Below, piece after piece: positions 50,032 to 59,644 of a DNA stretch of 59,644 nucleotides. A program made the translations under genes and the position numbers. A model generated the notes under the pieces. That model made no database searches. It had not been told where the DNA came from and saw nothing but the letters and a program-made list of their open reading frames with translations. Origin of the DNA: Rhodobacterales bacterium (GTDB lineage: Bacteria; Pseudomonadota; Alphaproteobacteria; Rhodobacterales; Rhodobacteraceae); contig JAPLPE010000003.1 of the NCBI GenBank assembly GCA_026400355.1, positions 1 to 59,644 on the forward strand. Direction: 5' to 3'. Within the stretch, counting starts at the first letter, position 1, and each line of letters opens with the position of its first letter.

Positions 50032-51327
50032 ATGGATGACAAACGCACTTTCACTGTTGCAACAGATGCTGCTGTCATCTCAATGATCGAGAGCGCAAAG
50101 CGGCGCTTGGTCGTCATCGCCCCAGCCTTGTCGCTTGCCGTCGCAACTGCGCTCGCCGCGCGTTTCGACGACTTGGAGCGCCTGGATCTTCGCGTGATCC
50201 TCGACGCAGATGCCGAAGTTTATCGCCTTGGCTTCGGAGAGCGCGAAGCGTTGGATGTCATTCGCGACGCGGCGTCTCGGAACCTGCTAGACCTACGCGT
50301 CCAGCCCGGTGTGCGTATCGGAGTGATTATCTCGGATGAGGACACGATGGTGTTCGCGCCGATCTCGAAGAACATCGAGGCTGGCTCGGACACGGCAGAA
50401 AAACCGAATGCGATCGTGCTTCGAGGCACTTCGGCCGACAGCATCGTAGTCGCCGCCGGAGCGCAGCCAGGCGATAATAACCCGTCTGGCGAAATCGGGA
50501 ATGCGGCCCTTGACCCCGCCAAGGTCGCAGCGATGCAGAATGATCTTGAACGTAATCCACCGGCCAGGTTCGACATCACGAGGCGTCTTCAGGTGTTTTC
50601 GTCTCGCGTAGTCTATGTCGAGTTCGAGATATCGGGCTTTTCGCTCAGTCGGAAGCAGGTTCCCCTCCCAGACGATTTCAGCACCGTAAATGATGCAAAT
50701 CTTCAGGCTCAGATTTCCAGCCGACTCCGCGCCCCCATGGCCGCAGTCGGCGCAGTAGAAGTAGTGGTTGGTGACGGAGAGGATGCCAAGACGGCGCTGG
50801 TCGACGACGCCTGGCTACGCAAGGAACGCAAGCGGATCGAAGACCTCTACACCTTTCAAATCGACAATTTTGGCCGCGTGATCCTGCGCGAGGATCGAAA
50901 AGATTTTGATGCCGCAGTGAAGTCCTTTCTGAAAGTTGTCGAACGCTATCATGAGAAAGTTCGCGCAGGGCTGGACGCCCATCGTTCCGCCTTCCGTGAA
51001 AGCTTCGTCGCCGAGTTCCTGCCGAAGTGGAAGGAAACGCCTCCCGATTACATGACGCGTTGGGGAAATCGACCTGACGACGACGGCTTGAGAACAGAGT
51101 TGGAGAACCGAGCCAACGAAGTTTTCGAGACCATGCTCGCTTTCGAGCCTCCCGCCGTCCGGCTTGTCGAGAAGAACGTGTCACCAACGAACGTCGAAGA
51201 TCCCCGCTTTCTGAGCCGCTTGCGTACCATCATGGAGCGGCGTCGCGTGCCAAAGGGCATCATTGACTCGCTTTTCGCGTCTGGTGAGGCAGCGCCAGAA
51301 CAGGGGGAACTGCTGAAGCGTAGTTGA
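50032..51327 (+). CDS. RM-linked protein of unknown function, possibly PLD-fold N-terminus
   Basis: A protein of 431 residues starting 17 bases after hsdR, hence in the same operon. The N-terminus (FTVATDAAVISMIESAKRRL, VVIAPALSLAVATALAARF, LRVILDADAEVYRLGFGE) resembles the first half of a phospholipase D-like fold, but the catalytic HxK...D motif is not visible, so it may be a binding module. The middle is beta-rich (VVYVEFEISGFSLSRKQVPL) and the C-terminal half is helical and charged (YHEKVRAGLDAHRSAFRESF, VAEFLPKWKE). I do not recognise the family. As the last gene of a type I RM operon it may modulate or extend the system, or be an independent effector. Confidence 0.75.
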   Translation: MDDKRTFTVATDAAVISMIESAKRRLVVIAPALSLAVATALAARFDDLERLDLRVILDADAEVYRLGFGEREALDVIRDAASRNLLDLRVQPGVRIGVIISDEDTMVFAPISKNIEAGSDTAEKPNAIVLRGTSADSIVVAAGAQPGDNNPSGEIGNAALDPAKVAAMQNDLERNPPARFDITRRLQVFSSRVVYVEFEISGFSLSRKQVPLPDDFSTVNDANLQAQISSRLRAPMAAVGAVEVVVGDGEDAKTALVDDAWLRKERKRIEDLYTFQIDNFGRVILREDRKDFDAAVKSFLKVVERYHEKVRAGLDAHRSAFRESFVAEFLPKWKETPPDYMTRWGNRPDDDGLRTELENRANEVFETMLAFEPPAVRLVEKNVSPTNVEDPRFLSRLRTIMERRRVPKGIIDSLFASGEAAPEQGELLKRS

Positions 51328-51608
51328 AAAATCTCGGATCGAAGTTCGATTTCAGTAGCTTCTGGTAGTGCGCCACTGAAATCGAAGTGTTCGACAGTAA
51401 ACCCAGTAAAGTTCTGAATTTCCAATGCCTTGATCGAACTTCACCAAATGTGCGCAGGCAACAGGTCCAGAGAATACTCGCCTTGAGAGAACGCTTTCGT
51501 GCCTCTTGGTGCCCGGGACAAGTGCTCAGCCCTTCCCGCATAACCCTCGAAAACAACAAAAAAAATCCGCCAGTAGCCGGATCGGGAGAACGCTTTCGTG
51601 AGGGCAAG
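51328..51608. other. Cassette edge: direct repeats and terminator region
   Basis: No coding frame is supported between the end of the RM-linked gene and the tRNA. Two exact 15-base copies of GAGAACGCTTTCGTG occur at 51487-51501 and 51586-51600, 99 bases apart, the second abutting the tRNA 3' end region. Between them is the tRNA's terminator. Repeats beside a tRNA 3' end are often traces of integration events, so this may mark the right boundary of the transferred cassette. Confidence 0.5.
51558..51582 (-). terminator. Rho-independent terminator of tRNA-Ser
   Basis: On the minus strand, ATCCGGCTACTGGCGGAT forms a hairpin with 5 base pairs plus an imperfect upper stem, followed directly by a run of eight T. 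It lies about 27 bases after the 3' end of the tRNA gene, as expected. Confidence 0.7.
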
Positions 51609-51698
51609 TGGCGGAGAGACAGGGATTCGAACCCTGGGAAGGCTTTCACCCTCAACGGTTTTCGAGACCGCCCCGTTCGACCGCTCCGGCACCTCTCC
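51609..51698 (-). tRNA. tRNA-Ser (anticodon CGA)
   Basis: The 90-base minus-strand sequence folds as a class II tRNA: acceptor GGAGAGG paired with TCTCTCC, discriminator G and an encoded CCA (51611-51609). The anticodon stem is CGGT/ACCG with loop CTCGAAA, so the anticodon is CGA, reading UCG serine codons. A long variable arm (GAGGGTGAAAGCCTTC) and a normal T arm (AGGGTTCGAATCCCT) identify it as tRNA-Ser. It stands at the border between the RM cassette and the host genes, a usual place for integration. Confidence 0.95.
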
Positions 51699-51856
51699 GC
51701 AGTCATCGCGTCCAATAATGAAGCGGCGAACGGCGTGCAAGCCCCAATCGAACGGTTGGTCACACGACATTGAACCGACGCGGCCAAGCGCGGACTTGGA
51801 ATGACTGGACACAGACCATAGACACTGAACACGTTTGCCGAAAAGAGAGGTACGCC

Positions 51857-52684
51857 ATGATACACCCTGCTGTTCCTGCCCTTGTACTGGGGGTCGCCTT
51901 TTCACCGGCCTTCGCGCAATCACCTGATCCTGACGCGCACGTTCTATTCGATGTGCTTTCCCTTCCCGAGATGGTCGAAATCATGCGGCTCGAAGGACTG
52001 GCCTATGGCGCAGAAATCGGAGCAGGCGTCTTCGGAGAAGCTGTTCCAGCCGAATGGGTTGCAGCAGTCGAAGCGATCTATGACGAAGATCAGATGCTTG
52101 CCGATGCGCGGGATGCGCTGATCTCGGCAACCGCCGGACAGGATCTCCAGCCCATGATCGCGTTCTTCTCTCAGGCCCCCGGAGACAGCTTCATCCGGCT
52201 TGAGACGACGGCGCGGCGTGCCCTTCTTCATGACGATGTCGAGACTGCTGCCAAAGAGGCTGCCGCAATCGCCATGGCGGATCAGACGGCGCGTTATCTT
52301 CAGATCAAGGAATTCATAGAGGCCAACGATCTGATTGAAACGAATGTCACGGCGGCGATGAACACGACCTATTCCTTCTATCTCGGGATGCTGGATGGTG
52401 GCGCATTCCCGGGTGAAACCACGGCAGACGATCTCCTGAGAGACGTCTGGACCCGTGAAACCGAAATCCGGACGAATACGACAGAATGGGTCTATTCCTT
52501 TCTTCTGATGGCCTATGATCCGGTCAGTGACGCCGATCTGGAGGCCTATATCGCCTTCTCGGAAACCGGGTCGGGCCAGTCACTGAACCGCGCAATCTTT
52601 GGGGCTTTCGACGACATGTTTGACGACATATCCCATTCGCTCGGTCTGGCGGCGGCAAGATACGTTTCAGGAGAGTCTCTCTGA
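51857..52684 (+). CDS. Secreted DUF2059-type protein
   Basis: A protein of 275 residues. The signal peptide is MIHPAVPALVLGVAFSPAFA with a cleavage site after AFA-Q. The mature protein is helical and acidic: FDVLSLPEMVEIMRLEGLAY at the start and, in the C-terminal half, ADLEAYIAFSETGSGQSLN, which is the core of DUF2059 (a Y-x2-F...G motif). It is probably periplasmic; the function is unknown. The ATG at 51857 is chosen for the GAGAGG just upstream and the signal peptide; earlier starts would place Arg-rich residues in front of it. It ends five bases before the convergent lipoprotein gene. Confidence 0.82.
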   Translation: MIHPAVPALVLGVAFSPAFAQSPDPDAHVLFDVLSLPEMVEIMRLEGLAYGAEIGAGVFGEAVPAEWVAAVEAIYDEDQMLADARDALISATAGQDLQPMIAFFSQAPGDSFIRLETTARRALLHDDVETAAKEAAAIAMADQTARYLQIKEFIEANDLIETNVTAAMNTTYSFYLGMLDGGAFPGETTADDLLRDVWTRETEIRTNTTEWVYSFLLMAYDPVSDADLEAYIAFSETGSGQSLNRAIFGAFDDMFDDISHSLGLAAARYVSGESL

Positions 52685-52689
52685 CAGAG

Positions 52690-53055
52690 CTATGGCTCTT
52701 TGCCATAGACCATGATGGCCGCCACCAAAGCAGCCGGATTGGCCTGATAAAGGGCCATGTCCGATTGAAGCTGGATGATCCGTGTCGGCCTGTCCTGGGC
52801 GGGAACACCGGCCTGATCCATTGCCTGCGTCAGGATCGGTCCGCCGCCCGCGTCGATCTCGGTCAGTATCGCAGGGTAACCGGACTTGACTGTAATCTCG
52901 ACCGCACCGCGCCGCAGGGCATAACCGGAATCAGAGGCCGCCGTCCCAAGACTGGCACCCGGGAAAAGCAGGGGATATCCCGTCATTCCTGATGAGCATG
53001 CAGCAAGGAAGATTAGCGCCAGAATGGCCGGTCTGATCACGAAAAACCCCTTCAT
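52690..53055 (-). CDS. Small lipoprotein
   Basis: A protein of 121 residues with a lipoprotein signal: MKGFFVIRPAILALIFLAAC, lipobox LAAC with Cys20, then SSGMTGYPLLFPGASLG. The remaining part (AVEITVKSGYPAILTEIDAG, then RPTRIIQLQSDMALYQANPA) is a compact alpha/beta region without a family that I recognise. The residue after Cys is Ser, so it is likely sorted to the outer membrane. It is convergent with the DUF2059 gene and divergent from rplU. Confidence 0.78.
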   Translation of the reverse strand: MKGFFVIRPAILALIFLAACSSGMTGYPLLFPGASLGTAASDSGYALRRGAVEITVKSGYPAILTEIDAGGGPILTQAMDQAGVPAQDRPTRIIQLQSDMALYQANPAALVAAIMVYGKEP

Positions 53056-53259
53056 TTCCGGGTTGACTTGGGGCGCAGTTGCGCAGATAAGCGCCCATCC
53101 CGGCAAGGACCTTCTCGGGATGAACGCGGGATTCGGCCGGCCGGGCCCGCACATTTCAATCAACGTCCCTGAAGGGACGCGCTGTCCGTAGGTGGCCAAC
53201 CGGCCCTGAACGCCCCGCAAGGGGGACCGCAGGACGCGGGATACGAAGGAAAGACAACG

Positions 53260-53679
53260 ATGTTCGCGGTTCTGAAAACCGGCGGCAAGCAGTACAAGGT
53301 GGCTTCGGGCGATGTGCTCCGGGTCGAAAAGCTTGCGGCGAATGCTGGCGATACCGTCCAGTTCAATGAAATCCTGATGGTGGGCGACGTGATCGGCGCG
53401 CCGGTTGTGGCGGGTGCTGCCGTGCAGGCGACCGTCATCGACCAGATCAAGGGCGAAAAGACGATCAACTTCGTGCGCCGTCGTCGGAAGCATTCGTCCA
53501 AGCGGACGAAAGGACACCGGCAGAAACTGACGCTCGTCCGCGTGACCGAGATCCTCTCGTCTGGCGGCGAATCCACCGGCGTAATGGCTGCTGTGGGGAA
53601 GGCGCCTGCCGTCGCACCGGAAGTGGCCGCCCCCGCCCCGAAGAAAGCGGCCCGCAAGGCTGCAGCTACGAAGGAGTAA
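53260..53679 (+). CDS. rplU: Large-subunit ribosomal protein bL21
   Basis: A protein of 139 residues. The L21 core is MFAVLKTGGKQYKVASGDVL through INFVRRRRKHSSKRTKGHRQ and KLTLVRVTEI (about 103 residues). An Ala/Pro/Lys-rich C-terminal extension of ~35 residues follows (APAPKKAARKAAATKE), as in other alphaproteobacteria. The ribosome site AAGGAAAG is well spaced. It binds 23S rRNA in the large subunit. It is followed by rpmA after six bases, the universal pairing, and no terminator lies between them. Confidence 0.98.
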   Translation: MFAVLKTGGKQYKVASGDVLRVEKLAANAGDTVQFNEILMVGDVIGAPVVAGAAVQATVIDQIKGEKTINFVRRRRKHSSKRTKGHRQKLTLVRVTEILSSGGESTGVMAAVGKAPAVAPEVAAPAPKKAARKAAATKE

Positions 53680-53685
53680 TCTGAG

Positions 53686-53955
53686 ATGGCACACAAGAAA
53701 GCAGGCGGCTCCACCCGCAACGGCCGTGACAGCGCAGGGCGTCGTCTGGGCGTAAAGAAGTATGGGGGTGAAGTCGTCATTCCGGGCAATATCATCGTCC
53801 GTCAGCGCGGCACCAAGATGTGGCCCGGCAATGGCGTCGGAATGGGCACGGATCATACGATCTTTGCAACCGTCGAAGGCAACGTGAAGTTCCACAAGGG
53901 TCTCAAAGGCCGCACCTTTATTTCGGTCCTCCCGGTGGTGGAGGCCGCCGAGTAA
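53686..53955 (+). CDS. rpmA: Large-subunit ribosomal protein bL27
   Basis: A protein of 89 residues: [40 protein letters not shown], then [16 protein letters not shown]. The conserved N-terminal tail reaches the peptidyl transferase centre of the ribosome. The Shine-Dalgarno AAGGAG overlaps the rplU stop, so the two are translated together. A clear terminator hairpin follows about 30 bases after the stop. Confidence 0.98.
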   Translation: MAHKKAGGSTRNGRDSAGRRLGVKKYGGEVVIPGNIIVRQRGTKMWPGNGVGMGTDHTIFATVEGNVKFHKGLKGRTFISVLPVVEAAE

Positions 53956-53985
53956 GCCGAACACTCAAAGTGCTTACACTCTGGG

Positions 53986-54018
53986 GGATCGGCTGAAGAG
54001 CCGGTCCTCTTTTCGTTT
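53986..54018 (+). terminator. Rho-independent terminator after rpmA
   Basis: GGATCGGCT pairs with AGCCGGTCC (9 base pairs with one T-G wobble) around a GAAG loop, followed by TCTTTTCGTTT. It ends the rplU-rpmA unit before the acetyltransferase genes. Confidence 0.8.
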
Positions 54019-54133
54019 CAGGCGCGTCATGATCCTGCCATGCGGCTGGTGCAGAGGAAAAGTTCACCGGATTGAAGTGAACTTGCTCCAGTGACATCGA
54101 TCAGGACCGATCAGGTTTTCGAGGAGGAAGACC

Positions 54134-54676
54134 ATGAAGTTGGAAACGCTCAAACCGCAGCCGATGGTTGCGACCGAACGGCTCAACCTGCGCCCGCTGC
54201 GCCGGTCCGACGCCGGCCCGATCGCGCTTTATGCCGGTGACTTGCGCGTGGCTCGGGGGACCCGGTCGATCCCGCATCCTTATCCGCCCGGAGCGGCCGA
54301 GGGACTGGTAGATCGCGCGGGCCTCCCAACCCGCAGTGATGATATCTGGGCGATGGATGGCGCGGCGCATGGGCTGGGCGAAGTTCTGGGCCTGATCCAT
54401 CTGGTGCGACTGGATCGCCGGCAGAGCGAGATCAGCTATTGGGTCGCGCCCGCCTTCTGGAACACCGGCCTCGCGTCCGAGGCGGTTCGTGGCATCATCG
54501 CCGCCAACCCGCATGGTGCGGCGCAGATCTTTGCCGAGGTGTTCCAGGACAATACCGGATCGGCCCGTGTGCTGACCAATTGCGGTTTCGAATATCTGGG
54601 CGATGCAGAGGCTCATTCAGTGGCGCGGGGGGCGACGGTGCCGACATGGACCTATTCGTTGAAGACGGGGGCCTGA
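54134..54676 (+). CDS. GNAT acetyltransferase, RimJ/RimL-like (1 of 3)
   Basis: A protein of 180 residues. The start MKLETLKPQPMVATERLNLR and LRPLRRSDAGPIALYAGDLR are the typical opening of RimJ/RimL-type acetyltransferases. The core has LIHLVRLDRRQSEISYWVAP and the acetyl-CoA region around WNTGLASEAVRGIIA, and the last strand is VLTNCGFEYLGDAE. The usual Q/RxxGxG/A loop is changed to FWNTGLAS, so activity may differ. It is preceded by GAGGAGG. The substrate (protein N-terminus or small molecule) is not predictable. It overlaps the next GNAT gene. Confidence 0.85.
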   Translation: MKLETLKPQPMVATERLNLRPLRRSDAGPIALYAGDLRVARGTRSIPHPYPPGAAEGLVDRAGLPTRSDDIWAMDGAAHGLGEVLGLIHLVRLDRRQSEISYWVAPAFWNTGLASEAVRGIIAANPHGAAQIFAEVFQDNTGSARVLTNCGFEYLGDAEAHSVARGATVPTWTYSLKTGA

Positions 54677-55171
54677 CGCCAGTCTTGCGGACTGAGCGTC
54701 TGACGTTGCGGCCTGTGAACCTCGCAGATGCGCCCGCAATAGTCGCGGGCGTCAACGATTGGGATGTCGCCAAATGGCTCGCCGTCGTGCCGCATCCCTA
54801 TACCGACGATGATGCGCATTCTTTCATCTCCGAAATCGTCCCGGCAATACCAAAGCTCTGGGCAATCGACGATGCCCAACTTGTCGGCATCATCTCCATC
54901 GACACCGAGATCGGGTACTGGCTTGCCCGCGATCGTTGGGGCAGGGGTTACATGACCGAAGCGGCGCGTGCCGTCGTGGCGCATCACTTTGCCGATCCGG
55001 CAGCAGAGAATCTGCTTTCGGGGCATTTTGTCGGCAATGAGCGGTCCGGTGCGGTCTTGGCCAAGCTGGGATTCGTCAACCTGGAAGTGCGACGCATCTA
55101 TAGCCTTGCCCGGGGCGAAGATGTGGACAGCCAAAAAATGATCCTGACCCGGGCGAACTGGGAAACCGGAA

Positions 55172-55179
<8 letters not shown>
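54646..55179 (+). CDS. GNAT acetyltransferase, RimJ/RimL-like (2 of 3)
   Basis: A protein of 177 residues if started at ATG 54646 (MDLFVEDGGLTPVLRTER). The core shows LRTERLTLRPVNLADAPAIV, EIGYWLARDRWGRGYMTEAA (acetyl-CoA loop RWGRGY) and VLAKLGFVNLEVRRIY. This is a normal RimJ/RimL-type fold with an intact pyrophosphate-binding loop. It overlaps the first GNAT gene by 31 bases and the third by eight, so the three form one translational unit. The start may be a few codons later. Confidence 0.85.
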
Positions 55180-57845
<2,666 letters not shown>

Positions 57846-57898
57846 CAGCAGCACTCTGGCCCGGTAGGCCAGACAACAGAATGCAGAGCGGGACACTC

Positions 57899-59164
57899 AT
57901 GAAGGACTTCGACAACATTCCGGACCTGATGGCCGATATCGGACGCCGCGCGAAAGCCGCGGCGATCGAACTCTCCTACACGACGTCGGAACGCAAACAC
58001 GCCGCACTGATCGGCGCAGCGGATGCCATCTGGGCCAACCGCGAGGCGATCATCGACGCCAATTGCGAAGACCTTGTCTATGGCGAGGAAAAAGGCCTCA
58101 GCGCAGCCATGATGGACCGTCTCATGCTGGATGAACGCCGCCTGCGCGGGATGGTGGACGGGCTGCGGTCAGTTGCGGCCCAGTCAGATCCGGTCGGCCA
58201 GGTCATGGCCGAATGGGATATGCCGTCAGGCCTGCATATCAAGCGGGTCCGCACACCTTTGGGTGTGGTCGGCGTGATCTATGAATCGCGTCCCAACGTG
58301 ACGGCGGATGCGGGGGCGCTTTGCCTGCAGTCCGGGAATGCCGTCATCCTGCGGGGCGGGTCTGAAAGTTTTCATTCATCCACAGCAATCCACGAATGCC
58401 TTGTCACAGGATTGAAGCAGGCGGGCCTCCCGATTGATGCGATCCAGCTTGTCCCGACGCGGGATCGTGCTGCAGTCAGCGCCATGCTGACGATGACCGA
58501 CAGCATCGACGTGATCGTGCCGCGTGGCGGCAAAGGGCTGGTAGCGCTGGTCCAGCGCGAGGCGCGGGTTCCCATTTTTGCGCATCTGGAAGGCATCTGT
58601 CACGTCTATGCGGATCGCGACGCCGATCTGGAAAAGGCCCGTCGCGTGGTGCTGAACGCCAAGACACGGCGCACGGGGATCTGTGGTTCGGCGGAATGCC
58701 TTCTGATCGACTGGCAGTTCTATACCAAACATGGCCCTGTCCTGATCGAAGACCTTCTCAAGGCAGGGGTCAAAGTCCGGACGGAAGGCGAACTCCTCAA
58801 GGTGCCCGGCACAACAAAGGCTGCACCCGAAGATTTCGGGCGCGAATTTCTGGACATGATCATCGCGGCCAAACTCGTCGATGGCGTGGACGAGGCGATT
58901 GCCCATATCCGCAAGTACGGGTCGAGTCATACCGAAAGCATCCTGACCGAAAATGATGCGACGGCTGAAAGGTTCTTTCAGCGCCTTGATTCCGCAATTC
59001 TGATGCGAAATGCGTCGACGCAGTTCGCCGACGGCGGCGAATTCGGGATGGGTGCGGAAATCGGTATCTCGACTGGAAAGATGCATGCGCGCGGGCCGGT
59101 GGGTGCCGAACAACTCACCAGCTTCAAATACATAGTGAAAGGCGACGGCACAATTCGTATATGA
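57899..59164 (+). CDS. proA: Gamma-glutamyl phosphate reductase
   Basis: A protein of 421 residues, normal for ProA. Motifs: [20 protein letters not shown] (NADPH-fold region), [36 protein letters not shown] and [15 protein letters not shown], with the catalytic Cys in GIC. It reduces glutamyl-5-phosphate to the semialdehyde, the second step of proline synthesis, working with ProB encoded just upstream. The ATG at 57899 ([19 protein letters not shown]) is chosen because the frame's earlier codons match no ProA N-terminus. Confidence 0.97.
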   Translation: MKDFDNIPDLMADIGRRAKAAAIELSYTTSERKHAALIGAADAIWANREAIIDANCEDLVYGEEKGLSAAMMDRLMLDERRLRGMVDGLRSVAAQSDPVGQVMAEWDMPSGLHIKRVRTPLGVVGVIYESRPNVTADAGALCLQSGNAVILRGGSESFHSSTAIHECLVTGLKQAGLPIDAIQLVPTRDRAAVSAMLTMTDSIDVIVPRGGKGLVALVQREARVPIFAHLEGICHVYADRDADLEKARRVVLNAKTRRTGICGSAECLLIDWQFYTKHGPVLIEDLLKAGVKVRTEGELLKVPGTTKAAPEDFGREFLDMIIAAKLVDGVDEAIAHIRKYGSSHTESILTENDATAERFFQRLDSAILMRNASTQFADGGEFGMGAEIGISTGKMHARGPVGAEQLTSFKYIVKGDGTIRI

Positions 59165-59352
59165 GCGATTTGCCGGAATACAGAAGGACCAGGTCAACTC
59201 CGGTTTCCTTCGGTGGTTCTGGCCCGTCCCACTTCAACAGGGTGCTGGATTAGTCATCGGGCTGGAACAGTTTTCTTCTCTGTGGCTTGGGGGGCGTTGG
59301 GTTATCTGTCGCTGGCCATGTGTTTGGCTCTGCCCGCTGCCGGTTTTCATCC

Positions 59353-59644
59353 TCATGCTGCGAGCAACCGGGGCAGTCGGGCGAGGTTGCTGGCAGGCAT
59401 CGTCAGGATGAAGCGGGACCGCACCCTGCGTGACATCCCGGTCGTCAGCAGACGGTCGCGGTTCCTGGTGAAGACGGTCGGCACCCAGACCGCATCGTCG
59501 GCACCAAGGCCGACGAACCACCGGAATAGCAGCCTGCACTCGATCTGTTCCATCAATCGCCGCTCCGAGCGGATCGAGAACAATACCCGGATCAGGCTGG
59601 CCCGGATCAACCGTACCGACGCAATCGAGGGGCGACCGAAATCG
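59353..59644 (-). pseudogene. IS5-type transposase fossil with internal deletion
   Basis: On the minus strand the frame is open at the window edge. It reads RPSIASVRLIRASLIRVLF, SIRSERRLMEQIECRLLFRW and FVGLGADDAVWVPTVFTRNR, the N-terminal domain of IS5-group transposases. Directly after NRDRLLTTG it changes to RFILTMPASNLARLPRLLAA and stops, which is the family's C-terminal end. The whole catalytic middle, roughly 200 or more residues with the DDE core, is missing. It cannot transpose. It is of a different subgroup from the transposase at the other end of the window. The sequence beyond the window could show whether the 5' end is intact. Confidence 0.75.

Noticed and set aside
51387-51773. 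128-codon plus-strand frame over the tRNA-Ser gene
   Set aside because: It covers a tRNA and its terminator on the other strand; the coding potential is an artefact.
53056-53259. Possible ribosomal leader element before rplU
   Set aside because: Several GC-rich hairpins can be drawn but none matches a leader structure that I know, and there is no attenuator-like T run.

Overview
The window is high-GC bacterial DNA. The block rplU-rpmA-three GNAT genes-obgE-proB-proA and the style of the phage genes point to an alphaproteobacterium of the Rhodobacteraceae (Paracoccus/Rhodobacter-like). That placement is inferred from gene order and codon style only.

Layout. Positions 1-250 hold the end of an IS5-type transposase. 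From 0.7 to 5.6 kb there are host-like genes: two DUF2382/YsnF stress proteins, a TAXI-type TRAP receptor gene broken by an in-frame TGA, a small unknown protein with a TTG start, and a DUF937 membrane protein. A degraded IS3-family element (5.8-6.6 kb) cuts into the end of a prophage. From 6.6 to 20.5 kb, on the minus strand, lies the late module of a lambda-type siphophage. In transcription order it encodes small terminase, GpA-type large terminase, gpW, portal, protease-capsid fusion, DUF2190, head-tail attachment, DUF6441, tail terminator, tail tube, G/GT chaperones with a -1 slippery site, tape measure and DUF2460. Later tail genes are missing. A HEPN-type gene sits inside this module on the opposite strand.

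From 20.6 to 36 kb lies the early and recombination module: small regulators, a C5 cytosine methyltransferase with a fully overlapping second frame, an N-methyltransferase pseudogene, RuvC-like, primase-helicase, PD-(D/E)XK nuclease, HNH, DEAD helicase, a probable SSB-like protein with a Sak4-like ATPase, a sigma-like protein and a Com-like zinc ribbon. A 724-residue unknown gene (36.1-38.3 kb) follows. Next comes a serine recombinase module (38.4-40.8 kb).

From 40.9 to 51.3 kb is a tightly coupled plus-strand defence-type cassette. It holds an HD phosphohydrolase and a YwgA-like protein (the pair that is adjacent in Bacillus as ywfO-ywgA), two different HsdM subunits, HsdS, HsdR and an unknown protein. 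It ends just before tRNA-Ser(CGA). Host housekeeping genes follow to 59.2 kb, and an internally deleted transposase fossil closes the window.

The best candidates for something new are the HD/YwgA + double-HsdM cassette with its unknown last gene, the two-frame methyltransferase locus, the 724-residue orphan and the HEPN gene within the tail operon. No CRISPR array or rRNA gene was seen.
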